From Symbiodinium natans (Eukaryota; Sar; Dinophyceae; Suessiales; Symbiodiniaceae): a stretch of 25,471 nucleotides of DNA. The stretch's first letter is position 1. Each line of letters opens with the position of its first letter. Positions 12,671 through 22,800 of the stretch are shown here, one piece after another. Location: the NCBI GenBank assembly GCA_905221605.1, contig CAJNDS010001270.1:1-25471 (forward strand). The letters run 5' to 3'. The notes under the pieces are model-generated. The model did no database searches. It saw only the letters and a program-made list of their open reading frames with translations, and was not told the DNA's origin. Position numbers and translations under genes: made by a program.

Positions 12671-12678
12671 CGCCCTTA
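12671..12678 (+). repeat. CCGCCCTT-insertion variant of unit B (four occurrences)
   Basis: At 12671 the pyrimidine tract is lengthened by about 8 bases, reading CCCTTCCGCCCTTATGTAAC. The same lengthened form recurs near 13275 and 13611, and as CCCTTCCACCCTTCTGTAAC near 19265. The companion change GTGAC to GTAAC in all four indicates descent from one mutated unit. The 12671 and 19265 copies are counterparts in the composite duplication; 13275 and 13611 show extra local spread in the last part of B1. Confidence 0.8.
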
Positions 12679-14038
12679 TGTAACAATCGAGAACAAATTG
12701 GTGGCAACATAACGTACTTCTTCCCTTCTGTGACAATCGAGCACAAATTGGTGGCAACAAATCGTACTTCTTCCCTTCTGTGACAATCGAGCACAAAGTG
12801 GTTGCAACAAATCGTACTTCTTCCCTTCTATGACAATCGAACACAAATTGGTGGCAACAAATCATACTTCTTCCCTTCTGTGATAATCGAGCACCAACTG
12901 GTGGCAACAAATCGTACTTCTTTCTTTCTGCGACAATCGAGCACAAATTGGTGGCAACCTATCGTACTTCTTCCCTTCTGTGACAATCGAGCACAAATTG
13001 GTGGCAACAAATCGTACTTCTTCCATTCTGTGACAATCGAGCACAAATTGGTGGCAACAAATCGTACTTCTTCCCTCTGTGACAATCGAGCACAAATTGG
13101 CGGCAACAAATCGTACTTACCTTTTATGACAATCGAGCACAAATTGGTGGCAACAAATCGTACTTCTTCCCTTCTGTGACAATCGAGCACAAGTTGGTGG
13201 CAACAAATCGTATTTCTCCCCTTCTGTGACAATCGAGCCCAAATTGGTGGCATCAAATCGTATTTCTTCCCTTCCGCCCTTCTGTAACAATCGATCACAA
13301 ATTGGTGGCAACAAATAGTATTTCTTCCCTTCTGTGACAATCGAGCACAAATTGGCAACAAATCGTACTTCTTCCCTTCTGTGACAATCGAGCACAAATT
13401 GGTAACAGCAAGTCGTACGTCTTCCCTTCTGTGACACTCGTGGCAACAAATCGTCCCTTGTGTGATAATCGAGCTCAAATTGGTGGTAACAAATCGTACT
13501 TCTTCCCTTCTGTGACAATCGAGCACCAATTGGTGGCAACAAATCGTACTTCTTGCCTTCTATGACAATCGAGCACAAATTGGTGGCAACAAATCGTACT
13601 TCTTCCCTTCCGCCCTTCTGTAACCATCGAGCACAAATTGGTGGCAACAAATCGTACTTCTTCCCTTCTGTGACAATCGAGCACAAGTTGGTGGCAACAA
13701 ATCGTACTTCTTCCCTTCTGTGACAATCGAGCACAAATTGAAGACAACAAATCGTACTTCTTCCCTTCTATGACAATCCAGCACAAATTGGTGACAACAA
13801 ATCGTACTTCTTACCTTCTATGACACTCGAACACAAATTGGCGGCAACAACTGGTACTTTTTGCCTTCTGTGACAATCGAGCACAAATTGGTGGCAACAA
13901 ATGGTACTTCTTCGCCTTCTGTGACAATCGAGCACAAATTGGTGGCAACAAATCGTACTTCTTGCCTTCTGTGACAATCGAGCACAAATTGATGGCAACA
14001 CATCGTACTTCTTCCCTTCTGTGATAATCGAGCACAAA

Positions 14039-14050
14039 TTGCTTGGGCAG
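14039..14050 (+). other. Array junction B1 to A2
   Basis: Family B ends inside its GAGCACAAATTG portion at about 14041. Family A starts as CTTGGGCAGGCCATTCTCG, an A unit in which CTTGGGC is joined straight to AGGCC with the G-rich part missing. The join is clean within a few bases and is unlike the B-to-A join near 19422. Confidence 0.85.
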
Positions 14051-16037
14051 GCCATTCTCGCACTTCTTGGGCCCATCTTGGGGGGCGGGGCAAACAAGTC
14101 CAGGCCATTCTCTCACTTTTTGGGCCCATCTTGCAGGGCGGGGCAAACATGTCCAGGCCATTCTCTCACTTCTTGGACCCATCTTGGGGGGCGGGGCAAA
14201 CAAGTCCATGTCATTCTCTCACTTCTTGGGCCCATCTTGGGAGGCGCAGCAAACAAGTCCAGGCCATTCTCTCACTTCTTGGGCCCATCTTGGGGGCGGG
14301 GCAAACAAGTCCAGGCCATGCTCTCACTTCTTGGGCCCATCTTGGGGAGCGGGGCAAACAAGTGGCAAACAAGTCCAGGCCATTCTCTCACTTCTTGGGC
14401 CCATCTTGGGGGGCGGGCAAACAAGTCCAGGCCATTCTCTCATTTCTTGTGCCCATCTTGGGGGGCGGGGCAAGCAAGTCCAGGCCATTCGGCCCATCTT
14501 GGGGGGCGGGGCAAACAAGTCCAGGCCATTCTCTCACTTCTTGGGCCCATCTTGGGGGGGCGGGGCAAACAAGTCCAGGCCATTCTCTCACTTCTTGGGC
14601 CCATCTTGGGGGGCGGGGCAAACAAGTCCAGGCCATTCTCTCACTTCTTGGGCCCAAGGGCGGGCTCCCAGGCCATTCTCTCACTTCTTGGGCCCATCTA
14701 GGGCGGGCAAACAAGTCCAGGCCATTCTCTCACTTCTTGGGCCCTCTGGGGGGCGGGGCAAACAAGTGGCAAACAAGTCCAGCCATTCTCTTACTTCTTG
14801 GTCCCACCCAAGATTGGGGCGGGGCAAACAGATCCAGGCCATTCTCGCACTTCTTGGGCCCATCTTGGGGGGCGGGGCAAACAAGTCCAGGCCATTCTCT
14901 CACTTCTTGGGCCCATCTTGCAGGGCGGGGCAAACAAGTCCAGGCCATTCTCTCACTTCTTGGGCCCATCTTGGGGGGCGGGGCAAACAAGTCCAGGCCA
15001 TTCTCTCACTTCTTGGGCCCATCTTGGGGGGCGGGGGCAAACAAGTCCAGGCCATTCTCTCACTTCTTGCGCCCACTTGGGGGCGGGAAACAAGTCCAGC
15101 CCATTCTCTCACTTCTTGGGCCCATCTTGGGGGCGGGGCAAACAAGTCCAGGCCATTCTCTCACTTCTTGGGCCCATCTTGGGGGGCGGGGCAAACAAGT
15201 CCAGGCCATTCTCTCACTTCTTGGGCCCATCTTGGGGGGCGGGGCAAACAAGCCCAGGCCATTCTCTCACTTCCTGGGCCCATCTTGTGGGGCGGGGCAA
15301 ACAGATCCAGGCCATTCTCTCGCCCATCTGGGAGGGGCAGCGGGGCAAACAAGTCCAGGCCATTCTCTCACTTCTTGGGCCCATCTTGGGGGGCGGGGCA
15401 AACAAGTCCAGGCCATTCTCTCACTTCTTGGGCCCATCTTGGGGAGTGGGGCAAACAAGTGGCAAACAAGTCCAGGCCATTCTCTCACTTCTTGGGCCCA
15501 TCTTGGGGGGCGGGGGCAAACAAGTCCAGGCCATTCTCTCACTTCTTGGGCCCATCTTGGAGGGCGGGGAAACAAGTCCAGGCAATTCTGTCACTTCTTG
15601 GGCCCATCTTGGGGGGCGGGGCAAACAAGTCCAGCCCATTCTCTCACTTCTTGGGCCCATCTTGGTGGGCGGGGCAAAGCCCATCTTGGGGGGAGGGGCA
15701 AACAAGTCCAGGCCATTCTCTCATTTCTTGGGCCCATCTTGGGGGGCGGGGCAAACAAGTCCAGGCCATTCTCTCACTTCTTGGGCCCATCTTGGGGGGG
15801 GCGTGGCAAACAAGTCCAGGCCATTCTCTCACTTCTTGGGCCCATCTTGGGGGGCAGGACAAACAAGTCCAGGCCATTCTCTCACTTCTTGGGCCCATCT
15901 TGGGGGGCGAGGCAAACAAGTCCAGGCCATTCTTGGGAGCGGGGCAAACAAGTCCAGGCCATTTTCTCACTTCTTGGGCCCATCTTGCGGGGGGCGGGGC
16001 AAACAAGTCCAGCCATTCTCTCACTTCTTGGGCCCAT
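14042..16037 (+). repeat. Satellite family A array, copy A2 (53-bp unit)
   Basis: About 2.0 kb, roughly 38 units by length, of the family A unit in the same orientation as A1. It carries internal repeats of multi-unit blocks: ATTCTCGCACTTCTTGGG followed one unit later by TCTTGCAGGGCGGGG occurs at 14054 and again at 14841, 787 bp apart. Units with the extra AAGTGGCAAAC piece occur near 14361, 14766 and 15458. Damaged units include GGGCCCAAGGGCGGGCTCCC (about 14650) and CGCCCATCTGGGAGGGGCAG (about 15321). No gene or unique DNA is seen. It is the partner of A3 in the composite duplication, though A3 is about 0.78 kb longer. Confidence 0.95.
14263..14490 (+). repeat. A2 block matching the left edge of the window (1-231)
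   Basis: Position 1 of the window corresponds to 14263 with a constant offset of 14262 through at least position 220. Shared rare features are CCATGCTCTCACTTC (55 and 14317), the extra AAGTGGCAAAC partial unit followed by AAGTCCAGG, and a unit with only three G before CAAACAAG (about 154 and 14416). Array A1 therefore begins, at the window edge, inside a copy of the block that also starts A2. Confidence 0.8.
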
Positions 16038-16760
16038 GTGGCAACAAATCGTACTTCTTCCCTTCTGTGACAATCGAGCACAAATTGGTGGCAACAAATC
16101 GTACTTCTTCCCTTCTGTGACAATCGAGCACAAATTGGTGGCAACAAATCTTCTTCCCTTCTGTGACAATCGAGCACAAATTGGTGGTAACAAATCGTAC
16201 TTCTTCCCTTCTATGACAATCGAGCACAAATTGGTGACAACAAATCGTAATTGGTGGCAACGAATCGTACTTCTTCCCTTCTATGACAATCGAGCACAAA
16301 TTAGCGGCAACAAATCGTACTTCTTCCCTTCTGTGACAATGGAGCACAAATTGGTGGCAACAAATCGTGTTTCTCCCCTTTTTGTGACACTCGAGCACAA
16401 ATTGGTGACAACAAATCGTCCTTCTTCCCTTCTGTGGCCATCGAGCACAAATTGATGGCAACAAATCGTGCTTCTTGCCTTCTGTGACGATGCGAGGACA
16501 AATTAGTGGCCACAAATTGCACTTCTTCCCTTCTGTGATAATCGAGCACAAATTGGTGGCAACAAATCGTATTTCTTATCTGTGACAATCGAGCACAAAT
16601 TGGTGGCAACAAATCGTACTTCTTCCCTTCCGTGACAATCGAGCACAAATTGGTGGCAACAAATCGTATTTCTTCCCTTCTGTGCCCCTTTGGTGGGAAC
16701 AAATCGTATTTCTTCCCTTCTGTGGCAATCGAGCACAAATTAGTGGCAACAAGTCGTACT
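15690..16760 (+). repeat. Composite-duplication segment spanning A2/B2 (left copy)
   Basis: This segment pairs with 21852-22800. In the A part the ordered variants GGGCGTGGC (15799), GGGCAGGAC (about 15852), GGCGAGGC (about 15906), CATTCTTGGGAGCGGGG (about 15928) and TTGCGGGGGGCGGGG are all shared at offset 6162. In the B part, ACAATGGAGCACAAATTGG then ATCGTGTTTCT, GACGATGCGAG, TTTCTTATCTGTGAC and TGTGCCCCTTTGG keep the same order, but about 216 bp after the join are absent from the right copy. Confidence 0.88.
16036..16041 (+). other. Array junction A2 to B2 (same join as 22199/22200)
   Basis: Family A ends at ...CTTCTTGGGCCCAT (16037) and family B starts at GTGGCAACAAATCG (16038), with no intervening base. 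The preceding A units match those before 22200 at a constant offset of 6162 bp back to about 15690, so the join was made once and then copied. Confidence 0.92.
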
Positions 16761-17094
16761 TCTTTCCTTCTGTGATAATCCAGCACAAATTGATGATAAC
16801 AAATCACATTTTTTCGCCAACAAATCGTGCTTCTTCCCTTCTATGGCAATCGAACACAAAATTGGTGGCAACAAATCGTATTTCTTCCTCTCTGTGATGA
16901 GCAAAAATTAGTTGTAACAAATCGTACTTTTTCCTTCTGTGACGACCAACAATTGGTGCCAAGAAATTTTATTTCTTCCCTTCTGTGACAATGAAGCAAA
17001 AATTGGCGGCAACAAATCATACTTTTCCTTTCTGTGACAATCGAGCACAAATTGGTGGCAACAAATCATACTTCTTCCCTTCTGTTACAATCGA

Positions 17095-18310
17095 GCGCAA
17101 ATTGATGACAACAAATCATACTTCTTCCTTCTGTGACAATGGAACACAAATTGGTGGCAACACATCGTACTTCTTCCCTTCTATGATAATCGAACCTAAA
17201 CTTCTGGCAACAAATCGTACTTCTTCCCTTCTGTGAAGAGCAAAAAAAGTGGCAAGACATCGTATTTCTTCCCTTCTGTGACAATGGAGCACAAATTGCC
17301 GGCAACAAATCATACTTCTCCTTTCTGTGACAATCGAGCACAATTTGGTGGCAACAAATCGTACTTCTTCCCTTCTTCCCTTCTGTGACAATCGAGCAAA
17401 AATTGGTGACAACAAATCGTACTTCTTCCCTTCTGCGACGAGCAAAAATGGCGGCAACAAATCGTACTTCTTGCCTTCTGTGATAATCGAGCACAAATTG
17501 ATGGGCAACAAATCCTTCCTCTTGCCTGATGATAATCGAGCACAAATTGGTGGCAACAAATCGTACGAGCACAAATTGGTGGCAACAAATCGTACTTCTC
17601 CCCTTCTGTGACAATCGAACACCAATTGCCAGCAACAAATCGTACTTCTTGCCTTCTGTGAGGATGCAAGCACAAATTGGTGACAACAAATCGTACTTCT
17701 TCACTTCTGTGACAATCGAGCACAAATTGGTGCCAACAAATCGTACTTCTTCCCTTCTATGACAATCGAGCACAAATTAGTGGCGTCTTTCTTCCCTTCT
17801 ATGACAATCGAGCACAAATTGTTGATAACAAATCGTACTTTTTCCCTTCTGTGACAATCGAGCACAAATTGGTGGCAACAAATCGTCCTTCTTCTTTGCT
17901 GTGGCCATCGAGCACAAATTGATGGCAACAAATCGTGCTTCTTGCCTTCTGTGACGATGCGACCTTTCTGTGATAATCGAGCACAAATTGGTGGCAACAA
18001 ATCGTATTTCTTATCGAGCACCAATTGGTGGCAACAAATCGTATTTCTTCCCTTCTGTGCCCCTTTGGTGGGAACAAATCGTACTTCTTCCCTTCTGTGG
18101 CAATCGAGCATAAATTGGCGGCAACAAGTCGTACTTCTTTCATTCTGTGATAATCCAGCACAAATTGATGATAACAAATCACATTTTTTTCGCTTCTAAG
18201 ACAATCGAACACATATTGGTGGCAACAAATCGTGCTTCTTCCCTTCTATGGCAATCGAACACAAAATTGGTGGCAACAAATCGTATTTCTTCCTTTCTGT
18301 GATGAGCAAA
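17095..18310 (+). repeat. Variant-rich B block, left copy (pairs with 23525-24765)
   Basis: An ordered series of damaged units is shared with 23525-24765: ATGGAACACAAATTGG, TAATCGAACCTAAACTTCTGG, GTGAAGAGCAAAAA, GGAGCACAAATTGCCGGC (17287), GACGAGCAAAAATGGCGGC, TTGATGGGCAACAAATCC, TTGCCTGATGATAATCG, ATCGTACGAGCACAAATT, AATTGCCAGCAAC, TTAGTGGCGTCTTTC (17779), TGTGCCCCTTTGG (18056) and GCTTCTAAGACAATCG (18192). Offsets drift from about 6419 to 6457 bp through small indels. These shared defects are strong evidence of common descent. Confidence 0.9.
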
Positions 18311-18339
18311 AATTGGTGGCAACAAATCGTTCTTCTTCC

Positions 18340-19390
18340 CTTCTGTGACGAGCAAAAATTGCTGGCAACAAATCGTACTTCTTGCCTTCTGTGACAATCG
18401 AGCACAAATTGATGGCAACAAATCATACTTCTTCCTTCTGTGACAATCGATCACAAATTGGTGGCAACAAATCGTACTTCTTCCCTTCTGTGACAATGCG
18501 AGCACAAATTGGTGGCAACAAATCGTACTTCTTCCCTTCTGTGACAATCGAGCACAAATTGGTGGCAACAAATCGTATTTCTTCCCTTCTGTGACAATCG
18601 AGCACAAATTTCATGACAACAAATCGTACTTCTTCCTTTCTGTGACGATCGAGCACAAATTGGTGGCAACAAATCGTATTTCTTCCCTTCTGTGACAATC
18701 GAGCACAAATTGGTGGCAACAAATCGTACTTCTTCCCTTCTGTGACAATCGAGCACAAATTGGTGGCAACAAATCGCATTGCTTCCCATCTGTGACAATG
18801 CGAGCACAAATTGGTGGCCACAAATCGTACTTCTTCCCTTCTGTGGCAATCGAGCACAAATTGGTGGCAACAAATCGTATTTCTTCCCTTCTGTGACAAC
18901 CGAGCACAAATTGATGACAACAAATCGTACTTCTTGCCTTCTGTGACAATCGAGCACAAATTGGTGGCAACAAATCGTACTTCTTCCCTTCTGTGACAAT
19001 CGAGCACAAATTGGTGGCAACAAATCGTACTTCTTCCCTTCTGTGACAATCGAGCACAAATTGGTGGCAACAAATCGTACTACTTCCCTTCTGTGACGAA
19101 CCCAATTGGTGGTAACAAATCGTACTTCTTCCCTTCTGTGACAATCGAGCACAAATTGGCCATTCTGTGACAATCGAGCACAAATTGGTGGCAACAAGTC
19201 GTACTTCTTCCCTTCTATGACATTCGAACACAAATTGGTGGCAACAAATCGTACTTTTTCCCTTCCACCCTTCTGTAACAATCGAGCACAAATTGGTGGC
19301 AACAAATCGTACTTCTTCCCTTCTGTGACAATCGAGCACAAATTGGTGGCAACAAATCGTACGTCTTCCCTTCTGTGATAATCGACCACA
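18340..19390 (+). repeat. B block homologous to the end of B1 (11722-12830)
   Basis: The segment begins with GACGAGCAAAAATTGCTGGC (18347; partner near 11729, offset 6618). It continues with TTGATGGCAACAAATCATAC, ATGCGAGCACAAATT, TTTCTGTGACGATCGAG (partner at 12171), TACTACTTCCCTTCTGTGACG (19078; partner 12461), TTCTATGACATTCGAACAC (partner about 12619) and the lengthened pyrimidine-tract unit near 19265 (partner 12671). It sits immediately to the right of the block ending at 18310, so it marks the start of the second composite copy. Confidence 0.85.
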
Positions 19391-19419
19391 AATTGGTGGC
19401 AACAAATCGTATTCCCTTC

Positions 19420-19430
19420 TGTACACGTCC
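19420..19430 (+). other. Array junction B2 to A3
   Basis: Family B ends in CCCTTCTGTA at about 19422. Family A starts at GTCCAGGCCATTCTCTCA at 19427, with about four intervening bases (CAC plus an ambiguous base). The first A unit lacks CTTCTT, reading CTCTCAATTGGGCCC. It differs from the B1-to-A2 join at 14041, although both arrays come from the same composite duplication, so one side was later remodelled. Confidence 0.85.
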
Positions 19431-22199
19431 AGGCCATTCTCTCAATTGGGCCCATCTTGGGGGGCGGGGCAAACAAGTCCAGGCCATTCTCTCACTTCTT
19501 GGGCCCATCTTGGGGCGGGGGCAAACAAGTCCAGGCCATTCTCTCACTTCTTGGGCCCATCTTGGAGGGCGGGGGCAAACAAGTCTAGGCCATTCTCTCA
19601 CTTCTTGGGCCCATCTTGGGGGGCGGGGCAAATAAGTCCAGGCCATTCTCTCACTTCTTGGGCCCATCTTGGGGGGCGGGGCAAACAAGTCCAGGCCATT
19701 CTCTCACTTCTTGGGCCCATCTTGGGGCGGGGCAAACATGTCCAGGCCATTCTCTCACTTCTTGGGCCCATCTTGGGGGGTGGGGCAAACAAGTCCGGGC
19801 CATTCTTTCACTTCTTGGGCCCATCTTGGAGGGCGGGGCAAACAAGTCCAGGCCATTCTCTCACTTCTTGGGCACATCTTGGGGGGCGGGGCAAACAAGT
19901 CCAGGCCATTCTCTCACTTCTTGGACCCATCTTGAGGCGGCGGGGCAAAGCCCATCTTGGGGGGAGGGGCAAACAAGTGGGCCCATCTTGGGGGGGCGGG
20001 GCAAACAAGTCCAGGCCATTCTCTCACTTCTTGGGCCCATCTTGGGGGGCGGGGCAAACAAGTCCAGGCCATTCTCTCACTTCTTGGGCCCATCTTGGGG
20101 GGCAGGGCAAACAAGTCCAGGCCATTCTCTCACTTCTTGGACCCATCTTGGGGAGCGGGGCAAACAAGTGGCAAACAAGTCCAGGCCATTCTCTCACTTC
20201 TTGGGCCATTTTGGGGGGCGGGGCAAACAAGTCCAGGCCATTCTCTCACTTCTTGGGCCCATCTTGGGGGGCGGGGCAAACAAGTCCAGGCCGACAAACA
20301 AGTCCACGCCATTCTCTCACTTCTTGGGCCCATCTTGGGGGGCGGGGCAAACAAGTCCAGGCCATTCTCTCACTTCTTGACCCAACTTGGGGGGCGGGGC
20401 AAACAAGTCCAGGCCATTCTCGCACTTCTTGCGCCCATCTTGCAGGGCGGGGCAAACAAGTCAAGGCCATTCTCTCACTTCTTGGACCCATCTTGGGGGC
20501 GGGGCAAACAAGTGGCAAACAAGTCCAGGCCATTCTCTCACTTCTTGGGCCCATCTTGGGGGGCGGGGCAAACAAGTCCAGGGCATTCTCTTACTTCTTG
20601 GGCCGGAACGGGGCAAACAAGCCCAGCCCATTCTCTCACTTTTTGGGCCCATCTTGGGGGGCGGGGCAAACAAGTCCAGGCCATTCTCTCACTTCTTGGG
20701 TCCATCTTGGAGGCGGGGCAAACAAGTCCAGGCCATTCTCTCACTTCTTGGGCCCATCTTGGGGGGGGGGGGGGGCAAACACGTCCAGGCCATTCTCTCA
20801 CTTCTTGGGCCCACCTTGGGGGGCGGGGCAAACAAGTACAGGCCATTCTCTCATTTCTTGGGCCCATCTTGGGAGGCGGGCCAAACAAGTCCAGGCCATT
20901 CTCTCACTTCTTGGGTCCATCTTGGGAGGCGGGGCAAGCAAGTCCAGGCCATTCTCTCACTTCTTGGGCCATTTTGGGGGGCGGGGCAAACAAGTCCAGG
21001 CCATTCTCTCACTTCTTGGGCTCATCTTGGGGGGCGGGGCAAACAAGTCCAGGCCATTCTCTCACTTCTTGGGCCCATCTTGAGGCGTGGGGCAAACAAG
21101 TCCAGGCCATTCTCTCACTTCTTGGGCCCATCTTGGGGGGTGGGGCACACAAGTCCAGGCCATTCTCTCACTTCTTGACCCAACTTCTTGGGGGGCGGGG
21201 CAAACAAGTCCAGGCCATTCTCTCACTTCTTGGGCCCATCTTGGGGGGCGGGGGCAAACAAGTCCAGGCCATTCTCTCACTTCTTGGGCCCATCTTGGAG
21301 GGCGCAGGCAATTCTGTCACTTCTTGGGCCCATCTTGGGGGGCGGGGCAAACAAGTCCAGGCCATTCTCTCACTTCTTGGGCCCATCTGGGGGGCGGGGC
21401 AAACAAGTCCAGGCCATTCTCTCACTTCTTGGGCCCATCTTGGGGGCGGGGCAAACAAGTCCAGGCCATTCTCTCACTTCTTGGGCCCATCTCGGGGGGC
21501 GGGGCAAACAAGTGGCAAACAAGTCCAAGCCATTCTCTCACTTCTTGGTCCCATCTGGGGGGCGGGGCAAACAAGTCCAGGCCATTCTCTCACTTCTTGG
21601 GACCATCTTGGGGGGCGGGGCAAACAAGTCCAGGCCATTCTCTCACTTCTTGGGCCCATCTTGGGGGGCGGGGCAAAACAAGTCAGGCCATTCTCTCATC
21701 CTGGGCCCATCTTGGGGGGCGGGGCAAACAAGTCCAGGCCATTCTCTCACCTCTTGGGGGGCGGGGCAAACCATTCTCTCACTTCTTGGGCCCATCTTGG
21801 AGGGCGGGGCAAACAAGTCCAGGCCGTTCTCTCACTTCTTGGGCCCATCTTGGGGCGGGGCAAACAAGTCCAGGCCATTCTCTCACTTCTTGGGCCCATC
21901 TTGGGGGGCGGGGCAAACAAGTCCAGGCCATTCTCTCACATCTTGGGCCCATCTTGGGGGGGGCGTGGCAAACAAGTCCAGGCCATTCTCTCACTTCTTG
22001 GGCCCATCTTGGGGGGCAGGACAAACAAGTCCAGGCCATTCTCTCACTTCTTGGGCCCATCTTGGGGGGCGAGGCAAACAAGTCCAGGCCTTTCTTGGGA
22101 GCGGGGCAAACAAGTCCAGGCCATTATCTCACTTCTTGGGCCCATCTTGCGGGGGGCGGGGCAAACAAGTCCAGCCATTCTCTCACTTCTTGGGCCCAT
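19427..22199 (+). repeat. Satellite family A array, copy A3 (53-bp unit)
   Basis: About 2.8 kb, roughly 52 units by length, same orientation. Landmarks shared with A2 include ATTCTCGCACTTCTTG with TCTTGCAGGGCGGGG (20416; partners 14054 and 14841), CTTCTTGGACCCATC (20478; partner about 14170), AAAGCCCATCTTGGGGGGAG (about 19947; partner about 15677), GGCAATTCTGTCACTTC (about 21307; partner about 15582) and the whole right-hand 348 bp. Other oddities are a run of about 14 G at 20760-20775 and a fused unit AGGCCGACAAACAAGTCC near 20288. No gene or unique DNA is visible. Confidence 0.95.
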
Positions 22200-22800
22200 G
22201 TGGCAACGAATCGTACTTCTTCTCTTCTGTGACAATCGAGCACAAATTGGTGGCAACAAATCGTACTTCTTCCCTTCTGTGACAATGGAGCACAAATTGG
22301 TGGCAACAAATCGTGTTTCTTCCCTTCTGTGACAATCGAGCACAAATTGGTGGCAACAAATCGTCTTTCTTCCCTTCTATGACAATCGAGCACAAATTGT
22401 TGACAACAAATCGTACTTCTTCCCTTCTGTGACAATCGAGCACAAATTGGTGGCAACAAATCGTCCTTCTTCCCTTCTGTGACAATCGAGCACAAATTGA
22501 TGGCAACAAATCGTACTTCTTGCCTTCTGTGACGATGCGAGCACAAATTGGTTGCCACAAATCGTACTTCTTCCCTTCTGTGATAATCGAGATTGTAGCA
22601 ACAAATCGTATTTCTTATCTGTGACAATCGAGCACAAATTGGTGGCAACAGATCGTACTTCTTCCCTTCTGTGACAATCGAGCACAAATTGGTGGCAACA
22701 AATCGTATTTCTTCCCTTCTGTGCCCCTTTGGTGGGAACAAATCGTATTTCTTCCTTCTGTGGCAATCAAGCACAAATTGGTGGCAACAAGTCGTACTTC
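21852..22800 (+). repeat. Composite-duplication segment spanning A3/B3 (right copy)
   Basis: Partner of 15690-16760. The last 348 bp of A3, including GGGCGTGGC (21961), GGGCAGGAC, GGCGAGGC, CTTTCTTGGGAGCGGGG and TTGCGGGGGGCGGGG, match at offset 6162 with a few substitutions. The match crosses the join into B3. B3 then lacks about 216 bp present in B2, before the shared ACAATGGAGCACAAATTGG and later TGTGCCCCTTTGG (22720) landmarks. Confidence 0.88.
22198..22203 (+). other. Array junction A3 to B3 (same join as 16037/16038)
   Basis: A ends at GGGCCCAT (22199) and B starts at GTGGCAACGAATCG (22200), the same base-level join as at 16037/16038 apart from one substitution just inside B. Two identical joins between unrelated registers of two families are best explained by copying. 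Confidence 0.92.

Larger units (their letters stand above)
1689..14041 (+). repeat. Satellite family B array, copy B1 (50-bp unit)
   Basis: This is the largest array in the window: about 12.35 kb, roughly 247 units by length, of a 50-bp unit in direct orientation. A consensus-like unit is 5701-5750: ATCGAGCACAAATTGGTGGC, AACAAATCGT, ACTTCTTCCCTTCTGTGACA. Most units keep the 50-bp length and differ by point changes such as GGTGGC to GGTGAC, GATGGC or GGCGGC, ATCGTAC to ATCATAC or ATCGTGC, and TTCTGTGAC to TTCTATGAC. A 46-bp form reads GTGACGAGCAAAAATT (2434, 11727). Several multi-unit blocks are repeated inside the array and are listed separately. I saw no unique insert, mobile element or RNA gene. 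The minus strand of the unit has no stop codon, which explains the minus-strand open frames of hundreds of codons. Confidence 0.95.
16038..19422 (+). repeat. Satellite family B array, copy B2 (50-bp unit)
   Basis: About 3.4 kb, roughly 68 units by length, in direct orientation. Units from about 16450 to 18310 are markedly more varied than most of B1: TGTGCCCCTTTGGTGGGAAC (16681 and 18056), GATGAGCAAAAATT, ACGACCAACAATTGGTGCC, CTAAACTTCTGGC and a fused unit reading ATCGTACGAGCACAAATT (about 17559). From about 18340 to 19390 the units are closer to consensus and match the end of B1 (about 11722-12830). The array is thus a join of two histories. No gene, mobile element or RNA gene is seen. Confidence 0.95.

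Noticed and set aside
14131-16455. A 774-codon + strand open frame across A2 into B2, and similar long + frames in A1 and A3
   Set aside because: The translated product is only the 53-residue cycle of the A unit in three phases. The A unit has no + strand stop, frames run across the A/B join, and no domain, splice structure or non-repeat portion exists.
20760-20775. Run of about 14 G as a special G-quadruplex or regulatory element
   Set aside because: It lies exactly where each A unit has its G-rich part and is best read as one unit whose GGGGGGCGGGG has become a longer G run by slippage or a C-to-G change.
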